This document shows, in pieces, positions 42,701 to 50,219 of a stretch of DNA of 64,000 bases. The notes beneath the pieces are model-generated. The model was given only the letters and a program-made list of their open reading frames with translations, ran no database searches and was not told the DNA's origin. Location of the stretch: assembly GCF_000473145.1 (NCBI RefSeq), contig NZ_KI421500.1, positions 2,877,725 to 2,941,724 of the forward strand. Direction: 5' to 3'. The position numbers and the translations under genes were made by a program. Each line of letters begins with the position of its first letter. The stretch's first letter is position 1. This DNA is from Leisingera daeponensis DSM 23529. GTDB taxonomy: Bacteria > Pseudomonadota > Alphaproteobacteria > Rhodobacterales > Rhodobacteraceae.

Positions 42701-44321
42701 GGTTGGTCACCTGGGAGAAGTTCTGGCGGAAGAAGTGGCTCAGCGGGCGGTACATCTTGGACAGCACGGCAGAGGGCGTGTCATCGCCCATCGAGGCCAG
42801 CGCCTCCTTGCCGTCCTCGGCCATCGGCGCCAGGATCTGCTCCAGCTCCTCGATGGAATAGCCCGCCGCAACCTGACGGCGGCGCAGCTCCTCGCCGCTG
42901 AACAGCGGCTGCTCCGTCACCTTGGCCAGGGTCGCGTCCAGATCGTTGATCCGCTTGACCCAGTCGCCGAACGGCAGCGCGCGGGACAGCTTGTCCTTGA
43001 TCTCGGTGTCGCGGAACAGCTTGCCCTTTTCCATGTCCACGGCCAGCATCTGGCCCGGGCCAAGCGCGCCTTTCTCGACCACACTGGCCTCGTCGATTGG
43101 CACCATGCCCGCCTCGGACCCCGCGATCACCAGCCCGTCGCCGGTCACCACATAGCGCATCGGGCGCAACCCGTTGCGGTCCAGGCCCGCGCACACCCAG
43201 CGGCCGTCGGTCATCGCCAGCGCCGCAGGGCCGTCCCAGGGCTCCATCACGGAGTTGCAGTAGGAGTACATGTCGCGCCAGGCCTGCGGCAGTTCGACCG
43301 CCTGCTTGGACCAGCTTTCCGGCACCAGCATGGTTTTCGCCATCGGCGCCGAGCGGCCCGCGCGCACCAGAACCTCGAACACGCCGTCCAGCGCCGCGGA
43401 GTCGGACGCGCCTCCCGGCACGATCGGCTTGATGTCCTCGGCATAGTCGCCAAAGGTTGCCGACGCCATGCGGATCTCATGGCTCTTCATCCAGTTCAGG
43501 TTGCCCTTCAGCGTGTTGATCTCGCCGTTATGGGCCAGCATCCGGAACGGCTGCGCCAGCCACCACTGCGGGAAGGTGTTGGTGGAATAGCGCTGGTGAT
43601 AGATCGCAAATGCGCTCTCGAACCGCTCGTCCATCAGGTCCGGATAAAACACCGCCACCTGCTCCGCCAGCATCATGCCCTTGTAGATGATCGAGCGGCA
43701 GGACAGCGACGCGATATAAAGGCCCGAAATGCCGGCCGCCGAGGACACCTTCTCGATCCGGCGGCGGATCACATAAAGCTCGCGCTCAAAAGTTTCCTCA
43801 TCCGCGCCCTTGGCGTTGGAGATCAGGATCTGCTCGATTTCCGGACGGGTGGCATTGGCCTTTTCGCCCAGGCAAGTGATATCCACCGGCACATGGCGCC
43901 AGCCATAGATGGAATAGCCCATGCGCAGAACTTCGGTTTCCACGATGGTCCGGCAGCGCTCCTGGGCACCGAAATCCGTGCGCGGCAGGAACACCTGGCC
44001 GACCGCCATCAGCTCATTCTGGCGGGGCTCGTGGCCGGTGCGGCGGATCTGGTCATAGAAGAACGGCACCGGGATCTGCACATGGATGCCCGCGCCGTCG
44101 CCGGTCTTGCCGTCAGCGTCCACCGCGCCGCGGTGCCAGATCGCCTTCAGCGCGTTGATGCCGGCCTCAACCACCTTGCGGCTTTTCTTGCCGTCGACCG
44201 AAACCACCAGCCCCACACCGCAGGACGAATGCTCTTCTTCCTCGGAATAGAGACCGTGCTCGGCCATCCATTTGCGCTTGGCTTCCTCGGCCTTGACCCA
44301 TGCGGCATCAAATTTGGTCAT
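39789..44321 (-). CDS. gltB: Glutamate synthase (NADPH) large subunit
   Basis: 1510 residues, full length. Makes glutamate from glutamine and 2-oxoglutarate. The class-II amidotransferase Cys is at residue 34 in HSSCGVGLV, implying removal of a 33-residue propeptide. The synthase core includes SGHNGGTGASPATSIKYAG, the 3Fe-4S loop CIMVRQCQSNTCPVGVC, and the C-terminal GXGXG domain. SD GGAG lies before the ATG. Last gene of an operon gltD, GFA, alpha/beta-hydrolase-like, gltB, unusual because gltB and gltD are normally adjacent. Confidence 0.97.
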   Translation of the reverse strand: MTKFDAAWVKAEEAKRKWMAEHGLYSEEEEHSSCGVGLVVSVDGKKSRKVVEAGINALKAIWHRGAVDADGKTGDGAGIHVQIPVPFFYDQIRRTGHEPRQNELMAVGQVFLPRTDFGAQERCRTIVETEVLRMGYSIYGWRHVPVDITCLGEKANATRPEIEQILISNAKGADEETFERELYVIRRRIEKVSSAAGISGLYIASLSCRSIIYKGMMLAEQVAVFYPDLMDERFESAFAIYHQRYSTNTFPQWWLAQPFRMLAHNGEINTLKGNLNWMKSHEIRMASATFGDYAEDIKPIVPGGASDSAALDGVFEVLVRAGRSAPMAKTMLVPESWSKQAVELPQAWRDMYSYCNSVMEPWDGPAALAMTDGRWVCAGLDRNGLRPMRYVVTGDGLVIAGSEAGMVPIDEASVVEKGALGPGQMLAVDMEKGKLFRDTEIKDKLSRALPFGDWVKRINDLDATLAKVTEQPLFSGEELRRRQVAAGYSIEELEQILAPMAEDGKEALASMGDDTPSAVLSKMYRPLSHFFRQNFSQVTNPPIDSLREYRVMSLKTRFGNLKNVLDEDSSQTEIIVLESPFVGNAQWDKLVEQFNAPLAEIDCTFEPGKGALNAALARIRAEAEEAVRSGAGHIVLTDQHSGADKVAMPMILATSAVHSHLTRKGLRTFCSLNVRSAECIDPHYFAVLIGCGATVVNAYLAEDSLADRIDRGLLDGTLTENVARYREAIDQGLLKIMAKMGISVVSSYRGGLNFEAVGLSRAMCAEYFPGMTSRISGIGVTGIQTKAEEIHAKAWKAPEGVLPIGGFYKARKSGETHAWEATSMHMLQMACNRASYELWKQYSAKMQSNPPIHLRDLLQIKPMGKPIPLEEVESITAIRKRFVTPGMSLGALSPEAHKTLNVAMNRIGAKSDSGEGGEDPAHFVPEPNGDNPSAKIKQVASGRFGVTAEYLNQCEELEIKVAQGAKPGEGGQLPGMKVTDLIARLRHSTKGVTLISPPPHHDIYSIEDLAQLIYDLKQINPRCKVTVKLVASSGVGTIAAGVAKAKADIILISGHNGGTGASPATSIKYAGLPWEMGLTEAHQVLAMNNLRERVTLRTDGGLRTGRDIVMAAMLGAEEYGIGTAALIAMGCIMVRQCQSNTCPVGVCTQDESLRAKFTGNADKVVNLITFYAQEVREILASIGARSLDDVIGRADLLAQVSRGSAHLDDLDLNPLLITVDGSANIVYNRDKGRNEVPDTLDAEIVRDAARFLQDGEKMQLSYAIQNTHRSVGTRTSSHIVRNFGMRNSFQPDHLTVKLQGSAGQALGAFAAPGLKLEVSGDANDYVGKGLSGGTIVVRPPQVSPLVASENTIIGNTVLYGATDGYLFAAGRAGERFAVRNSGAKVVIEGCGSNGCEYMTGGVAVILGTIGANFGAGMTGGMAYLYDPEGKAATLMNKESLVTCPVTVAHWEAELKSLIERHLEETGSRKAAEILQHWDIEKGNFLQVCPKEMLDKLAHPVMQEQAAVPAE

Positions 44322-44333
44322 GACGTTCTCCGA

Positions 44334-45146
44334 TTAACTGATGGCGCAGCATGCCGCTGCGGCCGGTTGAGTCTGCAGATCCAGGGCGCGTTCGCCCCAG
44401 GCGCGGGGCACCGCGCGGATCCGTTGCATAAGAGTCTTCACCCGCTCCTGATCGTCCTGCCAGACGGCACCGATCACCGGGTAAAGGATGCCCGCGGCGC
44501 GCAGCGGGTCGATGACATCGTGGCTGCCGCGGTCCGCCAGGTAGTGATGGATGCCGGGCCCCTGCGGGAAGGCCTGCCAATGCTGCGCGTCCTCAGCATT
44601 ATGGCGGCCATGCAGCAGGGTGTACTGCACCGGCCCGCCCATCGCCTGATCCAGCGCCGGGCGGCTGAATTCCGTGATCCGGCTGCGCGCCTCGATCCAG
44701 CGGCGGTCCGAGGGGAAGGTTCCGGGCCGCGGACAGTATTGCGGCGCAAGCGACAGGGCGCGGCCTGCACCCAGCTCCGCGGCAAAGGACAGTGCCCCGT
44801 AGCCGCCCATCGACACCCCAACCGTCATCAGGCGGCGCAGGCCGTGGCGCTGCACATAGCCGGACACAGTCCGCAGGACCGCCGCCGCGACCCCCTCGCC
44901 CTGGAACCAGCCCTGGCGGCGGTCGGTGACAAAGATGCAGTGCCGCGCGCCGCCGTCCGAGGCGCTGGCGGCAAACTCCAGCAAACCGCGTTTGGCGGCA
45001 TTGGCGTGATAGCTGGTGAACACGATCATGCCGCCCTCGCCGCGCCCTTCCAGCGCACGGATCTCCACCGCCGCATCCGCGTGGAGGCGTCGGGATCTCA
45101 GGCGAAACATCGCCTGGCGGAGGGATTTGCGGATCATCAGCGGCAT
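44334..45146 (-). CDS. Alpha/beta-hydrolase-like protein between gltD and gltB
   Basis: 270 residues. A GVSMGGYGALSFAAEL nucleophile elbow near residue 113 is typical of alpha/beta hydrolases, and a C-terminal GSHDVIDPLRAAG near 225 could supply the catalytic His. The substrate is unknown. A TTG start 12 nt upstream or ATG 45137 are alternatives; no strong SD. It ends 12 bp before gltB and begins 27 bp after the GFA stop, so it is co-transcribed with glutamate synthase. The link to glutamate metabolism is unexplained. Confidence 0.7.
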   Translation of the reverse strand: MPLMIRKSLRQAMFRLRSRRLHADAAVEIRALEGRGEGGMIVFTSYHANAAKRGLLEFAASASDGGARHCIFVTDRRQGWFQGEGVAAAVLRTVSGYVQRHGLRRLMTVGVSMGGYGALSFAAELGAGRALSLAPQYCPRPGTFPSDRRWIEARSRITEFSRPALDQAMGGPVQYTLLHGRHNAEDAQHWQAFPQGPGIHHYLADRGSHDVIDPLRAAGILYPVIGAVWQDDQERVKTLMQRIRAVPRAWGERALDLQTQPAAAACCAIS

Positions 45147-45173
45147 GGCAGTCAGCAAAAGGCCGGGCGGGCC

Positions 45174-45608
45174 TCAGGCCTCTCCTTCAGCGGTTTCGGC
45201 AAACATGGCGCGGCAGTCCTCGCCGGTCATCCGCCGGTGGGCGCCGGCAAAGGCATAGCCTGCGGGCTTTTCGTCAATGAAGAACTCCAGCTTCAGCTCG
45301 GTGCCGCCCGCGTTCTCGAACAGGCCCGCCGACATCTGCGTCTGGCCGCGCATCTTGCCCGGCGCGGTCATCCGGTACCAGAGCACCGATCCGCACTCGC
45401 CGCAAAACGCGCGCTCCGCCCACTGCGAGGACTGATAGGTCCGCACCGGGCCCAGCGCCGCATAGCCGGTGTCGGCCTGAAAACTCAGGAACGGGCCGCT
45501 GGCCCAGCGCTGGCACATGGCGCAATGGCACGCAGTCGCGGAGGCCTGAACCGGCGTCGCGGTGACGCTCACTGCGCCGCACATGCACTGTCCCTGCAAT
45601 TCGCTCAT
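45174..45608 (-). CDS. GFA-family (CENP-V/GFA) zinc protein
   Basis: 144 residues. Zinc-ligand spacing CMCGAVSV (residues 8-10), CHCAMCQRW near 27-32 and FCGECGSVLWYR near 70 is the GFA/CENP-V fold, in which Cys pairs hold structural and active-site zinc. Related proteins bind glutathione-linked formaldehyde, though many have other functions. ATG 45608 has AAAGGA 9 nt upstream; an ATG two codons earlier is too near the SD. Part of the gltD-gltB operon. Confidence 0.85.
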   Translation of the reverse strand: MSELQGQCMCGAVSVTATPVQASATACHCAMCQRWASGPFLSFQADTGYAALGPVRTYQSSQWAERAFCGECGSVLWYRMTAPGKMRGQTQMSAGLFENAGGTELKLEFFIDEKPAGYAFAGAHRRMTGEDCRAMFAETAEGEA

Positions 45609-45716
45609 ATCCATTGTCCTTTGCTGGCTGGGTCGGCAATGCCGACCTTGGCGCTGCTGTGTTGCTGCCCGCCGGTGCACAGGGGGTGCACAGGCGGTGT
45701 ACGGGGGGTGCCGGGG

Positions 45717-47156
45717 TTATTCCGCGGCCACCGCGGCCTTGCTGTTCAGCTTTTCGATGATCGCCTCGGCACAGTCGCGGCCGTCCTTGATCGCCCAAAC
45801 CACCAGCGACGCACCGCGCACGATGTCACCCACCGCATAGACGCCGTCCAGCTCGGTGGCGCCGGTCCGGAACGCCGCCTTGATGGTGCCCCAGCGGGTC
45901 ACCGGCAGCTCCGGCTGGTCCCACAGGGCCGGCAGGTCTTCCGGCTCAAAGCCCAGCGCTTTGATCACCAGATCGGCTTCTTCAACATAGTCCGCGCCGT
46001 CGATCACTTCCGGCGCCTGGCGGCCCGAAGCATCCGGCTGGCCCAGGCGCATCTTCTGCACCATCACGCCGGCAACCTTGCCGCCGTCATCGGTGAAGCC
46101 CTTGGGCGCCGACAGCCATTCGAAGACAACGCCTTCTTCCTCCGCGTTCTGGGTCTCGCGCTGCGAACCCGGCATATTGGCCCGGTCGCGGCGGTAGAGG
46201 CATTTGACTGAGGTCGCCCCCTGGCGGATCGACGTCCGCACGCAGTCCATTGCGGTATCGCCGCCGCCGATCACGACAACCTTTTTGCCTTGTGCATTCA
46301 GGCTGCCGTTGTCGAAGTCCTCAACCGCATCGCCAAAGCTCTTCTTGTTCGAGGCACACAGGAAGTCGATCGCCTTGACGATCCCTTCCGATCCGCTGCC
46401 CGGCATCGCCAGGTCGCGCGATTTATAGACGCCGGTGGCAATGATCACTGCGTCATGCTGGCCGCGGATCTCTTCAAACGAGATATCCTCGCCCACGCTG
46501 CAGTTCAGCTTGAAGGTCACGCCGCCGTCCGCCAGCAACTTGTTGCGGCGCTCGACCACGTCCTTTTCCAGCTTGAAGCTGGGGATGCCGTACATCAGCA
46601 GCCCGCCGGCCCGGTCGTAGCGGTCATAGACGGTGACCTGGATACCAGCCTTGCGCAGCATATCCGCCGCCGCCAGGCCGCCGGGGCCGGCGCCGATAAT
46701 GCCAACGCTTTCGCTGCGCTCGGCCAACGGCGCGGCTGGTTTCACCCAGCCGTTTTCCCAGGCGGTGTCGGTGATGTATTTTTCAACCGAGCCGATGGTC
46801 ACGGTGCCGTGGCCCGACTGCTCGATCACGCAGTTGCCTTCGCACAGGCGGTCTTGCGGGCAGATGCGGCCGCAGATCTCCGGGAAGGTGTTGGTGGACT
46901 GGCTGACCTCGTAGGCCTCTTCCAGACGGCCGGTTGCGGTCAGACGCAGCCAGTCAGGGATGTTGTTGTGCAGCGGGCAGTGGCTCTGACAGTACGGCAC
47001 GCCGCACTGGCTGCAGCGGCTGGCCTGCTCTTCGGCCTTGGCTGCAGCGTACTCCGCGTAAATCTCATTGAAGTCTTCCTTGCGTACACTCGCGTCACGC
47101 TTTTGAGGCATGTCGCGTTCGATCTGCACAAATTTCAGCATCGGTTGCTTGGCCAC
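45717..47156 (-). CDS. gltD: Glutamate synthase small subunit
   Basis: 479 residues. N-terminal 4Fe-4S ligands CSQCGVPYCQSHCP and CGRICPQDRLCEGNC near 42-110, FAD dinucleotide GAGPGGLAAADML near 151 and NAD site VIGGGDTAMDCV near 292. It feeds NADPH electrons to GltB. The start is GTG 47156, with GGAG 8 nt upstream; an ATG five codons downstream is possible. First gene of the operon; upstream spacer carries an operator-like dyad. Confidence 0.96.
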   Translation of the reverse strand: MAKQPMLKFVQIERDMPQKRDASVRKEDFNEIYAEYAAAKAEEQASRCSQCGVPYCQSHCPLHNNIPDWLRLTATGRLEEAYEVSQSTNTFPEICGRICPQDRLCEGNCVIEQSGHGTVTIGSVEKYITDTAWENGWVKPAAPLAERSESVGIIGAGPGGLAAADMLRKAGIQVTVYDRYDRAGGLLMYGIPSFKLEKDVVERRNKLLADGGVTFKLNCSVGEDISFEEIRGQHDAVIIATGVYKSRDLAMPGSGSEGIVKAIDFLCASNKKSFGDAVEDFDNGSLNAQGKKVVVIGGGDTAMDCVRTSIRQGATSVKCLYRRDRANMPGSQRETQNAEEEGVVFEWLSAPKGFTDDGGKVAGVMVQKMRLGQPDASGRQAPEVIDGADYVEEADLVIKALGFEPEDLPALWDQPELPVTRWGTIKAAFRTGATELDGVYAVGDIVRGASLVVWAIKDGRDCAEAIIEKLNSKAAVAAE

Positions 47157-47217
47157 GGGCTGGACTCCATCGTTTGTCTGGCTGCGGGAGCACCTTTTCA
47201 GGTACTGACGCGTTTTA

Positions 47218-47234
47218 TGTCAACTATGCTGACC
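47218..47234. promoter_or_regulatory. Operator-like dyad upstream of gltD
   Basis: TGTCAACTATGCTGACC shares 12 of 17 positions with TGTCAACAACACTGACA in the ilvE/petP spacer, with the same TGTCA-N7-TGAC arrangement. It is 62 bp upstream of the gltD start codon. Confidence 0.45.
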
Positions 47235-47291
47235 TATTTTGCCAGCTCTTTATTTCTGATACCGTGTTCAACGGAAATGTACAGAGATTTT

Positions 47292-47308
47292 AGGTCCGTA
47301 CCGGACCT
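47292..47308. other. Perfect inverted repeat between gltD and uppP
   Basis: AGGTCCG-TAC-CGGACCT, 7-bp arms with a 3-nt spacer, in the 241-bp spacer between divergent gltD and uppP. No T-tract follows. It could be an operator or a hairpin in the uppP leader, 90 bp before the uppP ATG. Confidence 0.5.
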
Positions 47309-47397
47309 TAATATGCGCTTCCCAATCCGGAGGCGGGATTTATACAGAGTCACGACTGTTTACGGCCCGTTCGCGGCCAGCAAAGGACGATTTCAGG

Positions 47398-48204
47398 ATG
47401 CCGCTTTTCCAATTGATCCTGGTTGCACTGATCCAGGGCATCACCGAATTCCTGCCCATTTCCTCCTCTGGCCACCTGATTCTGCTGCCGGGGCTGACCG
47501 GTCTGAAAGACCAGGGCCAGGTGATCGACGTCGCGGTTCATGTAGGCACCCTGGCCGCCGTGATGATCTATTTCTGGAGCGACGTGCGCGAGGGTCTTGC
47601 GGGCCTGCCCCGCGCCCTCACGGGCCGCACGGACACGCCGGGATCACGGCTCGCCATGGGGCTGATCATCGCCACTATCCCGACTGTTCTGTTCGGTGCG
47701 GTGCTGCATTTCACCGGCCTCAGCGATGAACTGCGGTCGATGACGGTGATCGGCTGGACCATGCTGGGCTTCGGGCTGGTCCTGTACTGGGCCGACCAGA
47801 AGGGCGCCGAGGTGAAACAGGCCGGCGACTGGGGCCGGCGCGATGCGCTGATCATGGGGCTTTGGCAGATGCTGGCGCTGATCCCTGGCACCTCGCGCTC
47901 CGGCATCACCATCACCGGCGCGCGCCAACTGGGCTATACCCGCGAAGACGGCGCCCGCATTGCCATGCTGATGTCGATCCCCACGATCATCGCTTCCGGG
48001 GTGCTCCTGGGAGCCGAGGTGGCGCTGGAGGCTGATACCGCACTGATGCGCGACGCTGGGATTGCAGCAGCCCTTGCCCTGCTGTCGGCGCTTGCCGCGC
48101 TCAGCCTCATGATGCGGCTGCTGCGTTCCGTCAGCTTCACGCCTTACGTCATCTACCGTGTGATCCTGGGGAGCATCCTGCTCGCCATCGCCTACAGCAG
48201 CTGA
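47398..48204 (+). CDS. uppP: Undecaprenyl-diphosphatase
   Basis: 268 residues, eight membrane segments. Motif ALIQGITEFLPISSSGHLIL near residue 10 and GLWQMLALIPGTSRSGITITGARQLGYTRE near 155 are diagnostic of UppP/BacA. It recycles undecaprenyl diphosphate to the lipid carrier phosphate and confers bacitracin tolerance. SD AAGGA is 10 nt upstream. Single gene ended by a strong hairpin terminator. Confidence 0.96.
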   Translation: MPLFQLILVALIQGITEFLPISSSGHLILLPGLTGLKDQGQVIDVAVHVGTLAAVMIYFWSDVREGLAGLPRALTGRTDTPGSRLAMGLIIATIPTVLFGAVLHFTGLSDELRSMTVIGWTMLGFGLVLYWADQKGAEVKQAGDWGRRDALIMGLWQMLALIPGTSRSGITITGARQLGYTREDGARIAMLMSIPTIIASGVLLGAEVALEADTALMRDAGIAAALALLSALAALSLMMRLLRSVSFTPYVIYRVILGSILLAIAYSS

Positions 48205-48215
48205 ACAGGAAACAA

Positions 48216-48243
48216 AAAAGCGCGGGGAAACCCCCGCGCTTTC
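48216..48243 (+). terminator. Bidirectional terminator after uppP
   Basis: AAAGCGCGGGG-AAAC-CCCCGCGCTTT is an 11-bp perfect stem flanked by A- and T-runs, so it can serve uppP (plus) and the convergent NDUFA9-like gene (minus). Confidence 0.93.
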
Positions 48244-48266
48244 AAGTTCTTGTTGCGATTGGCCTC

Positions 48267-49259
48267 TCAGGCGCCGTTGCGCAGGTTGCGGGCCGAGTTG
48301 GTCATCTCGTCATACTGGCCGGAGGGGCGGAATTTCCAAAGGTAGTCCGGCAGAACTGCTTCAAGGCTGACCGGGCTGATCCCCAGATCGCTGAAGCCCT
48401 TGGCCTCCTCTGACACAACGTTGTCCGATTTCAAACTCCGCAGCTGATCGCGGGTCAGCACTTTGTTTGCGATCAGCTGAAAGCTTGCGGCCTGCAGCAT
48501 GTCGAATCCAAAGGCCACCAGCCAGGCAGCAAACCGCGGCAGCGACAGGATCAGGCGGCGGCGGTGGATCACCGCCAGCATCTGCTCCATCAGCTCGCGG
48601 AAGCTTTTGACCTCGGGGCCGCCCAGCTCGTAAATGCCGCCGGCTGCCGCGCCCGTCGCCCCCATGACCGCGGCCTTGGCCACATCATCGACGTAAACCG
48701 GCTGAAACCGGGTGTCCCCGCTGGCAATCGGCAGGACCGGCGACAGGCGGGTCATGCCGGCGAAGCGGTTAAAGAACTCATCCTCAGCCCCGAAGATCAC
48801 CGAGGGGCGCAAAATAACGGCGCCCGGGAAATGCTCCAGAACTGCCGTTTCGCCCGCGGCCTTGGTGCGGGAATATGCGCTGTTCGCGTCCGCATCAGCA
48901 CCGATCGCCGAGATGTGCACCAGACTGGCAACGCCCTCCTGCGCCGCGATGCGGGCAATGCGGCCCGCGCCTTCGGCGTGGACGGCGCCAAACGTGTTCT
49001 TGCCCAGCTCGTTCAGAACGCCCACGCAGTTCACCACAGCATCCGCACCCCGCATTACCGCGGCCACGGACATGTCGTCGCGGACATTGCAGAACACCGG
49101 CTCCACCTGGCCCGGAACACCGTAAGGCTTCACATGCATGGCTTCGTTGGGACGGCGCACCGCGACCCGCACACGCCAGCCTTCCTTGGCCATGCGCCGC
49201 GCAATATAGCGGCCCACGAAACCGGATCCGCCATAAATCGTGACCAGTTTGGACATCAT
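48267..49259 (-). CDS. NDUFA9-like NAD(P)-binding protein (atypical SDR)
   Basis: 330 residues. Rossmann start [18 protein letters not shown] (GGxGFxG) and a C-terminal region like complex I NDUFA9/YLBK proteins. The internal [24 protein letters not shown] near 110 keeps the YxxxK dyad. NDUFA9 is a peripheral complex I subunit; here the assignment is by fold and not by complex. SD AGGAG precedes two adjacent ATGs (49259 or 49256). Convergent with uppP. Confidence 0.83.
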   Translation of the reverse strand: MMSKLVTIYGGSGFVGRYIARRMAKEGWRVRVAVRRPNEAMHVKPYGVPGQVEPVFCNVRDDMSVAAVMRGADAVVNCVGVLNELGKNTFGAVHAEGAGRIARIAAQEGVASLVHISAIGADADANSAYSRTKAAGETAVLEHFPGAVILRPSVIFGAEDEFFNRFAGMTRLSPVLPIASGDTRFQPVYVDDVAKAAVMGATGAAAGGIYELGGPEVKSFRELMEQMLAVIHRRRLILSLPRFAAWLVAFGFDMLQAASFQLIANKVLTRDQLRSLKSDNVVSEEAKGFSDLGISPVSLEAVLPDYLWKFRPSGQYDEMTNSARNLRNGA

Positions 49260-49485
49260 TTGGCTCCTGAACTTAGCTGCCCCTATGCCTTAGCGCCGCA
49301 ACGGGCGTCAAACAAGGCGCAAAACGTGGGGTTGCAGCCACAATGGGCGCTGAATCCGCGAACGGCGTTAACAACTTCCGTGAAATTGGCCAGTTTGGTT
49401 AACCCGGTCTTCAGGCTACCCCTGCTAAGGCAAATTGATGTACCCGAAACACGCGTTTCGGCGGTTGTTGATGAGGTCGGTTCCA

Positions 49486-49890
49486 ATGGTCAGCGCACAG
49501 GACAGATCCCTGGTCCGCAAAAGTTTCGAGAGCGAGCGGATGGATATCGATGCCTTCGCCACCGCCTTTTACGCCAAGTTCTTTGCCGCCTGCCCCGAAG
49601 TCCGCCCCCTGTTTTCCCGCAATATGACCCGGCAGGAGGAAAAGCTGCTGGCCATTCTGACCCATGTGGCCGAGGCGCTGGACGATTCCGCGCGGCTGGA
49701 TGCGATCCTCAAACAACAAGGGGAGAAGCACCGGAAGCGGGAGGTGTCGGACGCGCATTTCAGGGGCTTCATCGCCAGCTTCACCGGCGCGCTGTCGGAA
49801 ACGCTTGGCCCGGACTGGAGCACCGAAGCGGAGCTGGCCTGGACCAGGTTTCTGACATTCGTAGCGGGCAAAATGAATTTTTCGGCTTAG
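49486..49890 (+). CDS. Single-domain globin
   Basis: 134 residues, one globin domain: VSAQDRSLVRKSFESERMDIDAFATAFYAKFFAACPEVRPLF with the helix-C/E Phe pattern, and a His in KQQGEKHRKREVSDAHF positioned as the proximal haem ligand near residue 87. It could bind O2 or NO. ATG 49486 is chosen as it starts the globin A-helix; GAGG lies 9 nt upstream; the frame is open 17 codons further. Upstream of tRNA-Leu. Confidence 0.85.
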   Translation: MVSAQDRSLVRKSFESERMDIDAFATAFYAKFFAACPEVRPLFSRNMTRQEEKLLAILTHVAEALDDSARLDAILKQQGEKHRKREVSDAHFRGFIASFTGALSETLGPDWSTEAELAWTRFLTFVAGKMNFSA

Positions 49891-49948
49891 CGTTAAGCGG
49901 CTTCAATCTGCCCCCCCGCGCATAACCGGCCACCCTGCTGTTTTCTAT

Positions 49949-49977
49949 TTGACGCCCCTTTCGAACCAGCTTATACG
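49949..49977 (+). promoter_or_regulatory. Promoter of tRNA-Leu
   Basis: -35 TTGACG (49949-49954) and -10 TATACG (49972-49977) with an exact 17-bp spacer, ending 17 bp before the mature tRNA 5' end. Confidence 0.85.
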
Positions 49978-49994
49978 CCGGTTTCACGACACCT

Positions 49995-50081
49995 GCCCAG
50001 GTGGCGGAATTGGTAGACGCGCTAGCTTCAGGTGCTAGTGTCCGTATGGACGTGGAGGTTCGAGTCCTCTCCTGGGCACCA
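49995..50081 (+). tRNA. tRNA-Leu (CAG)
   Basis: An 87-nt class II tRNA. Acceptor stem GCCCAGG/CCTGGGC, D-loop GGCGGAATTGGTAGACG, anticodon stem CTAGC/GCTAG with loop TTCAGGT (anticodon CAG), a long variable arm (GTGTCCGTATGGACGT), T-loop GGTTCGAGTCC, discriminator A and encoded CCA end. Confidence 0.97.
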
Positions 50082-50219
50082 TTCCCCTGCATTATACACT
50101 GAACGGCACGGCGGCCCTTCCGGCCCGGCAACGCTGTGCGCGACGCTCTATGGCCTGCGCCTGAAAACGGCAGAACGGCAGGGAATACCCCCGGCCGTTC
50201 GCAGTTCTTTCCCGAAGTA

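Noticed and set aside
40518..46211. A 1897-codon open frame on the plus strand
   Set aside because: It lies antisense to gltB, the two inserted genes and the 3' part of gltD. The protein is His/Arg/Gln-rich low-complexity sequence with no domain, typical of frames opposite GC-rich coding DNA.
46290..47729. Plus-strand frame running from inside gltD into uppP
   Set aside because: It is antisense to gltD, crosses the divergent promoter region and then runs out of frame in uppP. uppP and gltD have clear family motifs, the long frame does not.
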